From Nematostella vectensis (Eukaryota > Cnidaria > Anthozoa > Actiniaria > Edwardsiidae): a DNA stretch of 64,000 nt. The DNA lies in NCBI RefSeq assembly GCF_932526225.1, contig NC_064036.1, positions 682,001 through 746,000 on the forward strand. The letters are read 5' to 3'. Below the pieces are notes generated by a model that worked only from the letters and a program-made list of their open reading frames with translations, was not told where the DNA came from and did not search any database. Of the stretch, positions 1 through 10,850 are shown piece after piece. A program made the translations under genes and the position numbers. Position 1 is the first letter of the stretch, and each line of letters opens with the position of its first letter.

Positions 1-3000
1 GATGTTTATCATAAAGCAACTCCTAAAGAAAGAATGATACTTAATATTCAAAATGGACAGTATTATAGGCAGGCCTTTGTGGTATTTGAAGTCACAGGAC
101 AACCTTTCATCATAAATTGAGGCTGACCTGGTTTATGGTAAGACTAAAGGGTAGGTCTGACCTGGTCAGTGTAAGGAATGAAGGGTAAGGCTGACCTGGT
201 CAATGTGGGGAATGGAGGGTAGGGCTGACCTGGTCAATGTTGGGAATAAAGGGTAGGGCTGTACTGGTCAATGTTAGGAATGAAGGGTAGGGCTGACCTG
301 GTCAATGTTGGGAATAAAGGGTAGGGATGACCTGGTCAATGGAAGGAATGAAGGGTAGGGCTGACCGTCAATGGAAGGAATGAAGGGTAGGGCTGACCTG
401 GCCAATGTTGGGAATAAAGGGTAGGGCTGACCTGGTCAATGTAAGGAATAAAGGGTAGGGCTGACCTGGTCAATGGAAGGAATGAAGGGTAGGGCTGACC
501 TGGTCAATGTTGGGAATGAAGGGTAAGGCTGACCTGGTCAATGTGGGGAATAGGGGGTAGGGCTGACCTGGTCAAAGGAAGGAATGAAGGGTAGGGCTGA
601 CCTGGTCAATGTTGGGAATGAAGGGTAGGGCTGACCTGGTCAAAGGAAGGAATTAAGGGTAGGGCTGACCTGGTCAATGTTGGGAATGAAGGGTAGGGCT
701 GACCTGGTCAAAGGAAGGAATGAAGGGTAGGGCTGACCTGGTCAATGTTAGGAATGAAGGGTAGGGCTGACCTGGTCAATGTTGGGAATAAAGGGTAGGG
801 ATGACCTGGTCAATGGAAGGAATGAAGGGTAGGGCTGATCTGGTCAATGTAAGGAATAAAGGGTAGGGCTGACCTGGTGAATGGAAGGAATGAAGGGTAG
901 GACTGACCTGGTCAATGGAAGGAATAAAGGGTAGGGCTGACCTGGTCAATTTTGGGAATGAAGGGTAGGGCTGACTTGGTCAATGTTAGGAATGAAGGGT
1001 AGGGCTGACCTGGTCAATGTTAGGAATGAAGGGTAGGGCTGACATGGTCTATGTTAGGAATGAAGGGTAGGGCTGACCTGGTCAATGTTAGGAATGAAGG
1101 GTAGGGCTGACGTGGTCAATGTTAGGAATGAAGGGCAGGGCTGATCTGGTCAATGTTGGGAATGAAGGGTAGGGCTTACCTGGTCAATTTTGGGAATGAA
1201 GGGTAGGGCTGACCTGGTCAATGTTAGGAATGAAGGGTAGGGCTGACCTGGTCAATGTTAGGAATGAAGGGTAGGGCTGACCTGGTCAATGTTAGGAATA
1301 AAGGGTAGGGCTGACCTGGTCAATGTTAGGAATGAAGGGTAGGGCTGATCTGGTCAATGTTGGGAATGAAGGGTAGGGCTTACCTGGTCAATTTTGGGAA
1401 TGAAGGGTAGGGCTGACCTGGTCAATGTAAGGAATGAAGGGTAGGGCTGACCTGGTCAATGTAAGGAATAAAGGGTAGGGCTGACCTGGTGAATGGAAGG
1501 AATGAAGGGTAGGGCCGACCTGGTCAATGGAAGGAATAAAGGCTAGGGCTGACCTGGTCAATGTAAGGAATAAAGGGTAGGGCTAACCTGGTCAATGTTA
1601 GGAATAAAGGGTAGGGCTGACCTGGTGAATGGAAGGAATGGAGGGTAGGGCCGACCTGGTCAATGGAAGGAATAAAGGCTAGGGCTGACTTGGTCAATGT
1701 AAGGAAAAAAGGGTAGGGCTAACCTGGTCAATGTTAGGAATAAAGGGTAGGGCTTACCTGGTCAATGTTAGGAATGAAGGGTAGGGCTGACCTGGGAATG
1801 AAGGGTAGGGCTGACCTGATCAATGGAAGGAATGAAGGGTAGGGCTGACCTGGTCAATGTTAGGAATGAAGGGTAGGGCTGATCTTGGTCAATGTTAGGA
1901 ATGAATGGTAGGGCTGACCTGGTCAATGGAAGGAATAAAGGGTAGGACTTACCTGGTCAATAAAAGAATTCAAGGGTAGGGCTTACCTGGTCAATAAAAG
2001 AATTCAAGGGTAGGGCTAACCTGGTCAATGAAGTGAACTCCTAAAATCTTATGCTCTCCACTAGAATTATAAATAATTATATATAGGACCTACAGGGTGT
2101 GGTTAACTGACCTGGTCTAAGTAAGGACTCAGGGGGGTGGCCTGGATCTTGTCCTTGTTGCATGCCTCTGACCATGGCGCCAGGTGCTTGTCATTAGAAT
2201 CCTCTACTGTACTTGTCATATTTAGCTACAATAAACAAGCCAATAGATATCATACTTAAATTAGGTACTACATATATCATCAAAACCATTTAAATATTGT
2301 TTGTTATTTGGGCAAACACAGTAAACAATTTTTAAACACCTACCCGAGCCATATTTGAGAGAACTGTTCCAAAATAGTCATAATCAATACCAAAGATCTG
2401 GCAAACAAGCTCTGTAATACTTCCCTGTGCTGAAAAAATACAAATTAACTTCATTTAATATCTTATTTTGTTCCCTAATCAACAAACATCTAATATCCCT
2501 GGTACATACTAGAGTCGGCCTTGTCAGCAAGGTTGAAGATGTCCCCACTCTCCCCATGGCTTGTGAGATGCCAGAGTGCGCGGCAGACATCCTCAACATG
2601 GACTGTGTTCATCTTTAGCTCTTTTGTCCACAGCAGCTGTTAAAAATAATATTTACAGTAAAATGTGTGCTCTAGGCACTTGTATTAAACTTCAATTCAT
2701 ATATTAAGTGAATGTCCCTATCTTGAGTTAGTGTATGATCATTTGTTCAAGATTGGAAAAAATTCGATTTTTGGTCCAGAAAGCCCGGCCATAATTAAAA
2801 TAATGAAGAGTATACATAGTGTACATAATGTACCTTCATCTTTTCGTTAAGTTGTTTGTATACTCCCCCAATAATAAGTCGTGGAGCTGCAGATGAATAC
2901 ACATGAGCACCTTGAGCTGATTGTTTTACTAAAAGCAAATTTGACTGGATTTTCTCAGGAGTTTACTCCATTACTTTGGTATAAACTTACTCAATCCCTG

Positions 3001-6000
3001 TCGGTCTGCTAAACCATAGACAATAGCGGGTCTGACGATAACAAAGTCCAACCTGTGAATGAAATGCAAAACAGACGCCATACTTCAGGGGTGGATCTAG
3101 CTTTTTGCTAAGGGAGAGAGGTGGCCCCATAATTTTAGTTATTTAGAACTAAATCAACAATCGGAGCGACTCTTATTCATTTTTCGTAGATCTATTGTAC
3201 TATATATTTTATTCTCTGCTGTGCACCAAGAAGAAGAACATAATACTGTGGAGAAGAGAGGAAGAAACCGAAAAAAGCTAATTTTAAATTAATAAGCTTG
3301 TGTGACTGTCTACCTACATGCAAAATGCATAGTCTTCCTTTAAAATAAAAGTTTATTATTTTAGCAAAGGATCCATCAAAGTATCAAACATACAAGTACA
3401 CACGCAAGGTTAAGATGTCACAGCAATTGTTTTATACTTACCCTTCAATTTTAGACAGTTCTTCCTCAACCATTAGTTTGTATTTGGCAAGTCCAGTCCA
3501 TGGGGACATTTTACCCTCTTCTTCACTAACTTTCTAGAGTAGAACCAAAAACCCTTTTAGACAAGCTTTACCCCTTTTGACTATTGCGGATATAAAAGGA
3601 GGTGGAGCTTGCTGTAAAAGTATACATGTAAGTTTGATGGTTATCAGAAGCCTCCTGAGCCAAACAATTCATGGAGCAGATAGTTGCTTGCACTAGGTAT
3701 GCCATTCTGTACTCAGATAAACCAATCAAATACAGAAATAAATAAGACAAATACATTTCTGTACAAATTGTTTTGGCACCTGCTGTTATTGTACCTTTGG
3801 GAAAATCTCTGATCACGCCCTGGTGATCTCTTGCATCCAGAGGCTCTATAATTGGAGATGATACCGTTACCTTGTCAGAGGAGTACACTTGTGCTGTTGA
3901 GACTTCTATAAATCTTTTAATGCCTTGTTTAGCAGCTTGTTGAGCACAGTTGACACTTAGCTTCAACACACCCTCATTATACACCTGAAAAAAAAAGATT
4001 CAGATAAGGAAAGAGTCAGATAAGAAAAAGCTAATGTAGATGAAGCTCATGGCTCATGTAGAATAGCTTATATAGAATACCCTGTTCATCTCATAATGGA
4101 GGCAACTCATAATGTAGAGTTAATGGGATAAATCAGCTTTTCCATTCCAATCAAATAAATGAGACACATGTCCTTTTAAGGTTACATACTGTACCTCATC
4201 TGATTTTCCATATTTTGTTTCTGCAGCACAATTGATGCAAAAGTCAAACTCCTTTGCATCAAGAAACACTTTCTCAACACTTGCTTTAAAGGTAAAAATG
4301 GAAGAAAAGACAAGATAAGTAAAGAGCAACCTGCAAAAAATGGATTATTTTGCAATTTGTTGTATTTGTTCAGGTGGGGGGGGGGGGGGGGGGCAAGCCT
4401 TAGACATTCTTTTATTTGCAATATATTTTTCATATGTCTTTTGTGAAATCCAGCTCTACTTAGAGGGGTTGCCTGCCCCATGCCATAAGTGGGTTTACCA
4501 CCAAAAACATCTTTACACCAAGGAATCAAACCCTGCAGTTTGATAAAATTCACACAAAAAATGATTATACAATACTCACTTGCATGAACCAAGTTTGCAC
4601 TGCGGAACTCAACAGAGCTGTGTTCAAATGCAGCCTGTTTATTTAAAAAAATTCAGAAATGAAACATAATTAATATGGAAGAAATTAAAAATGGCCTTTT
4701 GCAGAATCAACTAAAATCAAATGAATAAATAAATGAATGAATATTATATAAATAGGATACCAGTAGTAAACTTAGTTAAACAAAGGAAAGGAAAAAGTGC
4801 TTTTGCTGATAAAATTGACACTAAGACAATGAAGCAGTTGTACAGTTTTAGTATGTCACTTCTATTGCTATAATATCGCCTATATTAACTTCTATTGCTG
4901 TAATATCGCCTTTATTTCTATTATAGAAGCGGCATAGTTAAAATGTGCAACTCCCTTGTGAAACTGAGTATTAATTACAAGGTACACATCACCTTATGTC
5001 TTTCATTTATAAAATTGACACTAAGACAATGAAGCAGTTGTACATTTTTAGTATGTCACTTCTATTGCTATAATATCGCCTATATTAACTTCTATTGCTG
5101 TAATATCGCCTTTATTTCTATTATAGAAGCGGCATAGTTAAAATGTGCAACTCCCTTGTGAAACTGAGTATTAATTACAAGGTACACATCACCTTATGTC
5201 TTTCATTTAGCCAAGCAGTCTGTGGGGGAACTTTGTCCACTGCCCTTATCTAGAGTAAGTAAAATACACTGATCTTATAACAAATTGTAAATAATAAAAA
5301 AAACTATCTTAGAATCCCTTTGACCAATAAGAATCACTTTAATTGTTCCTATTTCCCAATAACTAGCAAGCCACTACCAGCCAGCACCGAAAAAAAAAAT
5401 CATGCAGCCCAAACCAGACAGTAAAAAAGAAAAAAAATAATGCACATCTTGGAGACAAGAAAAAAAAATGCAAGAATGAAAACTCCCCACCCCCTCTAGG
5501 GAAGAGTTGATTATGCTAGCATAATTTATTGCATAATCGCTCAAACTAGCATAATTTTTAGACTTTTTGCAAAAAAGCAATGCTCAGAATAATTTACATT
5601 TTATTGCAGACTGAAAATGTTGAAAATCTAAATGTAAGTGATCTCGTTTTTTTGTATTTCATTACTGGTTTCGTTGTTATTATTCTTATAACAGTTATTA
5701 TTTATTTATTTTATTTTTTTGAGGGTGAGGACGAGGGGAGGGGTGGGAAAGAGCTGGAACAGGAAGTCTAGAAAAAACTTGTTCCCAGTCCCACTCTTGC
5801 TCTGGGAAACTGCACAGTGTGTTGTTGCTGATCGCAAGGAAAGAAAAGTTGAGTCACAAGATGCATTCCAATCTCAGCCTTCAAGAAAGTGCACTGCAGT
5901 GATTAGCTCTGATTGGTTACAAGCTTGATGCTTCGATATATTGAAACTGTTCATGTGTTACAGTAAAGTTTCGTGTTAAAGCTTTGTATTTCACTGGGTT

Positions 6001-7027
6001 GCTGAAATATCGCCTATATAAAGCCCATATTAAAGAAGAGGTTTAAAGATCAATTTTTTAATTGTTTTTCCCATTTTTTATCCAGCATGCTGGAAAAAAT
6101 AAGCATATTTTTTTTTAAACACAAACAATTTGAGCATAATTTTAATTAAAAGCGAGCAATGCTACTGGCATATCATGCCAATTTTACTAGCATAATCAAC
6201 TTGTCCCTACCCCCTTCCCCTGACTTTTCTAAAGGTCCATTCCTAAAAACATTGCTAGTTGAGAAAATACAGCAGGGAGAGATCTAAATAAAATACATGT
6301 TCTTTTTTTATGAACAATATGCATGGTTTCCCAACCAATTAGAGAGATGCTTGCTGTGGTAAATATGTTGAGAATGACATTCAGATACTATCTGGTGACA
6401 CTGTCATCACCGTTAGTAGCAAAAGACATGCAACATACAGATCCCAACATACTTTTGACCCAGACAAAAAAGTAATCACAGGTCGAGTTATAAGTTACTA
6501 AATAGGCAATAACTATGGTAGTATCTATAAACAAAAAGTATTTACATTTTTGCATAGATTATGCTAAATACCTTAGAGCACAATTCGTTATCAACTAGGT
6601 AACAAACTAGATTTCGTCCAACAAATCCTAGCCCTGGAAAGAAAACAGAAGTAGTCAAAATATACCCAGTTCACCGCCTCTTGTTACAACCCCTGTACTC
6701 CTAATACGGGGTAAAGCTGGTCTCATTCTTCTTTTAAAGATAATTATATTTTCCAGCAGTAATACAAATAAATAATTACATTAATGAGTGTAAAAAAAAC
6801 CAATGCAATTCTAAAGGAATACTACATTAGGCAAGAAGTGATCACTAGAAATCTTATTGAGTTAATTATTCTCTTGAACAGTCATTAGACAACAGAACAG
6901 ATTGCGCTGAACAGATTATCTATTGATATAGCGGAATTCAGTCTAGATAGACAGTATTATTACCCAAAGCGCTGAAAGACATCTTAAACTTACCTCCAAG
7001 AATTATAACACTGGGCTTATCAGACAT
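1..7027 (-). CDS. Atypical extended short-chain dehydrogenase/epimerase, 3' end outside window
   Basis: Thirteen exons join in frame (minus strand): 7027-6994, 6633-6572, 5249-5193, 4634-4580, 4283-4195, 3984-3871, 3533-3442, 3052-2991, 2886-2834, 2636-2510, 2429-2340, 2206-2112 and 22 to the window edge, giving about 317 residues before the edge. The N-terminus has the NAD(P)-binding glycine motif GGLGFVG, then NCAAETKYG, the serine strand STAQVYSS and the substrate-side motifs RPAIVYG and NTVHVEDV, all typical of the epimerase/3-beta-HSD-type extended SDR fold. The usual catalytic YxxxK is not seen: the matching stretch reads PWTGLAK, with Thr where Tyr is expected, so activity is uncertain. 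The start is the first ATG, followed by the Rossmann strand SVIILGG. No signal peptide or membrane segment is evident, so a cytosolic protein is likely. Exon 6 was ended at AAG/gtaacg because that restores the family-like SSDK-KVSEEE join. Substrate unknown; family membership is firm, specific identity is not. Confidence 0.85.
113..2046. repeat. 34-bp minisatellite, about 56 copies, in last visible intron of the dehydrogenase gene
   Basis: The unit reads, on plus, GGGTAGGGCTGACCTGGTCA followed by a variable 14-base part (atgttaggaatgaa, atggaaggaatgaa, atgtaaggaataaa and others). The first 20 bases are nearly invariant while the tail varies. On the gene strand the constant part is GACCAG/gtcagccc, which matches the end of exon 12 and its donor (GACCAG/gtcagtta at 2112). 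The segment 2090-2140 is a diverged copy that includes the real splice site. Confidence 0.95.
4376..4450. repeat. Poly-G tract with adjoining dispersed repeat fragment
   Basis: A run of 18 G (4376-4393) is followed by caagccttagacattctttt. A near-identical stretch occurs at 47098-47130 (gggggcaagccttagatattcttt), so this is a copy of a dispersed element. It lies in an intron of the dehydrogenase gene. The element class is not recognisable. Confidence 0.5.
4814..5213. repeat. 200-bp tandem duplication covering the 5' splice site of dehydrogenase exon 3
   Basis: Two almost identical 200-base copies (4814-5013 and 5014-5213, at least one mismatch at 4867 versus 5047). The right copy contains the real exon end AATGAAAGACATAAG and donor gtgatg (exon ends at 5193). 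The left copy repeats both inside the intron. Their near identity points to a recent duplication. Confidence 0.95.
5495..6211. mobile_element. Fold-back (inverted-repeat) element in an intron
   Basis: The ends are inverted copies: TAGGGAAGAGTTGATTATGC near 5498 and, on the other strand, TAGGGACAAGTTGATTATGC near 6211. Both are followed by CTAG and by related AT-rich sequence (5515-5565 and 6110-6190). There is no coding capacity and no clear target-site duplication, so the class is unassigned. Confidence 0.6.
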
Positions 7028-7912
7028 TTCGAGCCACAATTTGAAGGCACTTATTCGTAATCACACTTTTCGGGCGAGCTCTCCCGATGTCTCAGTTTCG
7101 TTTTGATTGCCGGCGGTAACAGCAGGCAGATTTTTTAGATTTTCGCCAACCCTTCGGAGTAAATTCTCTTGAACTTAAGACTCAGGGGTGATACATTAAA
7201 GTTTTCCCAGGAGTTGACATTTTTCAAATGACCTGGATTTGAGTCTAATTCACGTAATATATGTGTTCTTTTGTTGGTGAATTCGCGGGAGCCATGCGCT
7301 ATTTATATCCGTATAAGGGCTCGAATCCAGGCTTCTGGCACTAAGGGGGGAGGGGGGGGACGGGGAGGAGGACGCTTTCATCACAAACTGAGCGCATCAT
7401 CAATTTTAAACTTTGCACAGAAGCGTCAATGTTTATGCGATTGCTTTATATTTTTTACCAAAGACGACTCAATGTATGGAGAGTGCACACAGTTAAAAAT
7501 TGTTTTTGTATTAACACGCAATAATGTAGTAGCACTTAAAAATTAACATTTTTTGCACTTACTTGAGACTGAGCGTTAGCTTTTTGGCGATATTGCCCAA
7601 ATCAGTTCAATATGTGGTGATAAAGCCTCTGTGAAGGTTAGAAAAAAAATCTATAGAAGGGAAAAAGAGTTAGATGTATATTTAGAATTTCGGCCCTTAA
7701 TATTGACGGCTAAGTTTAGCCCGAAAAGCATTCATGTCAGCCTTTATTACCCGAGTTTTTGCAAATACAACCGCCAATTGTGTACAGTAACTCATACCAA
7801 ATTTGGTTTGGCTATGCTCAATGTGTAGGTCCAGAAAATATCCGAAGCCGCTTGCTTAACGTAACGGGAGGAGGAAGTGAAACCAATTATAGATGTGTAA
7901 GAGAAAATATTT

Positions 7913-8100
7913 AGTAAATAAACCCTTCTGGCGGCTGGGATATCGGCGGATAATGTCCAAGGATGAGAAATGGTACGAAAAAAGAACAGTAGGCCGAGAA
8001 GCGAAGCTTCGAGGGCAACTGTGAAATTTTGAGGACCATTTCTCATCCGCGGACATTATCCACCGATATCCCAGTGAGCCAAAGAAGGGGTTTATTTATT
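7913..8100. mobile_element. Short MITE with long imperfect terminal inverted repeats
   Basis: About 60 bases at 7915-7975 (TAAATAAACCCTTCTGGCGG, then GGGATATCGGCGGATAATGT) reappear inverted at 8035-8098 (TAAATAAACCCCTTCTTTGG, then GGGATATCGGTGGATAATGT). The centre is about 60 bases and non-coding. This is typical of a small non-autonomous DNA transposon. Confidence 0.75.
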
Positions 8101-8109
8101 TTATATCTC

Positions 8110-8540
8110 AGTGACTACACTGAAAATCCGAAAAGTGTCTTCTGCTTGCGCTGACGTGCGCTGTTTTGCCATTCGCAGCTATGCAACAATTTTTTTCATT
8201 AGAACAAAAACTACAAGCTCAAAACTTACATTTCAACTGACTGATTTTCACCGAGACTGTTTTCTTATTGTTCAGCTGAGAGCTGGAATAGAAATTGAAG
8301 CAAACGTTTTCAATTTTGAAATGCCTTCTGCGCGCGCGCTGACGTGCACGGGAATGACACCACGAGCGCGCGCTGCTGTGAAGTTTTTTGTCATTGCTTT
8401 TTCTTTCGCGTTTCAGGATTAATTCTCAAAAATATATTGATGATAATTCTATTAAAAAAATCAAACATTCTTTCTTGTGTCTTCATAGCGTTTTGAAAAC
8501 CTTGGTGTTTGTTTGAGGAGTTATTGAGCAGACGAAAAGT
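8110..8540 (+). repeat. Dispersed GC-patch repeat, copy 1
   Basis: This segment with CGCGCGCGCTGACGTGCACG (8332-8351), GGAATGACACCACGAGCGCG and gttttgaaaaccttggtgtt matches the reverse complement of 16228-16490, where GTGCGCACTGACGTGCACTG, GGAATGACGCCATGAGTGTG and gttttgaaaacctcagtgatt occur in the same order. It is therefore a dispersed repeat family in opposite orientations. No coding capacity. Confidence 0.6.
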
Positions 8541-9130
8541 GAGTTTTGAATGCACAAAAATGTTCACAGGACAGATATCACTTTGGTTGGACGTTATCGC
8601 CTGATAACTGTCCTGTGAAAATGTGCATGTGACCTGTATTGACCAATGAGCGCGCGTTAAAATTCATCACAGGGGTATAATGATGGATATACGACTAAAT
8701 TAAAACTTGGTCACATGTCTCGTCTGTTTCTATTTCGTTTGGTTGATAGGTGAATATCTGATCAGTATTCGAGAAATTAAGTATCGCTTTCTATCGTATA
8801 AGGCTTGGAAAATTATATTACGCTGACTTTTGAAATTGGCGGGAAAGTTTTCTTTTGACAGTCTGTCGTTTGAGCTACATACGGGAACCGGAAAGCAGGC
8901 TTTCTACGTGCAGGGTAGAAAGAAATCGATTAAAGATCAGAAGGAAATGCGTCAACTGGTTCTTTTAGAAAAACCCTATGTCTCTAAATTTTTTGAGAGA
9001 TAAAACATATTGTATAGTATCTGCTTTTTAGAGATAGATTCTTCTAGTAAGATTCTTACGGTGTGTGGAACGTTCTTTATCATCAGTTTTCGTTTTTTTC
9101 GATGAAGATGAGTATTCTCAATAGTACTTA

Positions 9131-9187
9131 GTCACGTGACGCTTTTCTAGCCACGGCGTCGTTTCTCAGGAGCGAGCACAGGAAGTG
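9131..9187. promoter_or_regulatory. Candidate GABP-beta promoter: E-box palindrome and ETS motif
   Basis: GTCACGTGAC (9131-9140) is a perfect CACGTG E-box palindrome. ACAGGAAGTG (9178-9187) fits the ETS core. Further GGAA cores lie at 8888-8893 (CCGGAA), 9233-9240 (reverse strand) and 10030-10036 (reverse complement CCGGAAG). These sit upstream of a probable non-coding first exon. The motifs are seen; promoter function and binding are inferred. Confidence 0.45.
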
Positions 9188-9347
9188 TTCTGAAGACTCC
9201 AGTTTGCGTTTGCCATGTGCTTCCGCTGGCGATTTCCGGCCTAAAACCAAACGAGAAATCTGCAAAATCAAACCATCTTCTCCACAAGGTTTTCTTCTTA
9301 GATATCATATTCTGCAGGGTATAAAAACGTCGTCATTGCAACAACAG
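9188..9347 (+). other. Candidate 5' UTR exon of the GABP-beta gene
   Basis: ACAACAG/gtgagct at 9341-9350 is a strong 5' splice site just downstream of the promoter-like motifs. The coding exon at 10851 has an acceptor a few bases upstream (tttttag at 10832-10838), so at least one upstream non-coding exon must exist. The 5' boundary is not determinable. Confidence 0.4.
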
Positions 9348-10850
9348 GTGAGCTATTTCCCGGTTTGTTTTATTGCGATTTCCTTGTTCGGTCGTTTCGC
9401 CGTGGAAGTGCTCCTTGCTCATTATTTCGTTGCTTTGCAAGCTGTTTACTTCCATCGTTTTACTGACCGCTTCTCAAAATATAACCACTTAAGTTTTAAA
9501 AAGTGTTTTGTATCTTTTTTAACTCATGGCTTTCGCTATACAGCTACAGATCCCTAGGTAAAGGAACAACTACCGGTTCTTGTTCTTGATCTACGTTGTG
9601 AATAAATTAGATTATGCCGGATATAAAACCGAATGGCTGTTTTCTTTTAAATTCGCTTTTTACTAGTGTTACCCCCAGATTTACTATTGACTTATTTCTG
9701 ATAAAAAGACGAATTGGTTTGCATTTATTTTGGCGTCTAAGAAGGTTCATGATATGTCTCTGTCGATGTTTCGAGTTGAGTGTAGTATTCTGCGAGGACT
9801 GTTTTTGTTATTCGGCTTTTCGATCATCGAGTCGTTGCGAGGGAAAACGTTCAAACGAACACTTTCCGCCTTGATACCAATTGCGTTAGCCAAACACATC
9901 TCACACTTTAGTTTTGAGACTTTGAGTAATTTTGAAGTATTTAGTAGTATGTGACTATGTTTTTATCCAATCGTTATAGCAAATCGTTTCGGGTTTGCAA
10001 TTTTGGTTATTCAATATGGCGTCTCGCGACTTCCGGAGTAAAATCTTGAAAGTACATAACCTTATAACTCAGACACTTACAACAAAATCATCTCTTGTGT
10101 ATGCAAAGCTATGGCGTTGTTCAGTGGATTATTCCTTTTGTTGTTTTCAGTTGCAAGATCTTGGTTTAAGATCGCTATTATTGACGGTATTTTGCTGAGT
10201 CGCACCTGTACAATATTGGGCTGGAATTCTTAGCGCTTCCGTTTTCTATCTTTCTAACTGAACAATTGAAGGGATTTGTTTACAATTTTAACCCCACCGA
10301 AAGGGACCATTTCTTAATCTATCTAACCCTCAACAGTTTAACAGTACTGTAAATTATCGAATAGTTTTTTTTTTTCGTTTTTCCCTTGATATAAATCTCC
10401 GGAACTTCCCGCTAAAATATGAACTGTCACGTCAGTGTCATTTACGGGGCAATAAATTGTACATATCAAGTCGGTCAACTTTATTATTATTAATATTCCA
10501 AGTCTTTAGTATGAAATTTTGTCACGTCGATGTAATTCGACATTATTTTTTCGGCATAACTGTTTTTCAGGGGTATTTTTAAGATCAATCGATCTTTTTT
10601 CCTTCTCCAAAGGTTACTTTGCATTTTGGTAAAATTATTCATATTTTACAATGCTGGAAGACTGCTGTGAAATAAATTGCGCTATAAATTAGAGGCTGCG
10701 ATATAGGGCTTATTCATAAACTTTTGTTGAAGTGCATGATCATATTTTTAAGAAATATATATTTTTTTATTTTTCTTGTAGCTTTAATTAATAATTATTT
10801 GCACTTTCTTTATTATATTATACTTTGATATTTTTTAGAGTGAATTTGGT

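Noticed and set aside
1-2046. Telomere-like GGGTAGGG repeats
   Set aside because: The period is 34 bp and the array is inside a gene; metazoan TTAGGG repeats are absent.
3568-3870. Longer exon 6 of the dehydrogenase (frame continues past SSDK)
   Set aside because: The donor AAG/gtaacg joins SSDK to KVSEEEGK in frame and fits the family; the extension has no similarity and its join to exon 7 gives a stop.
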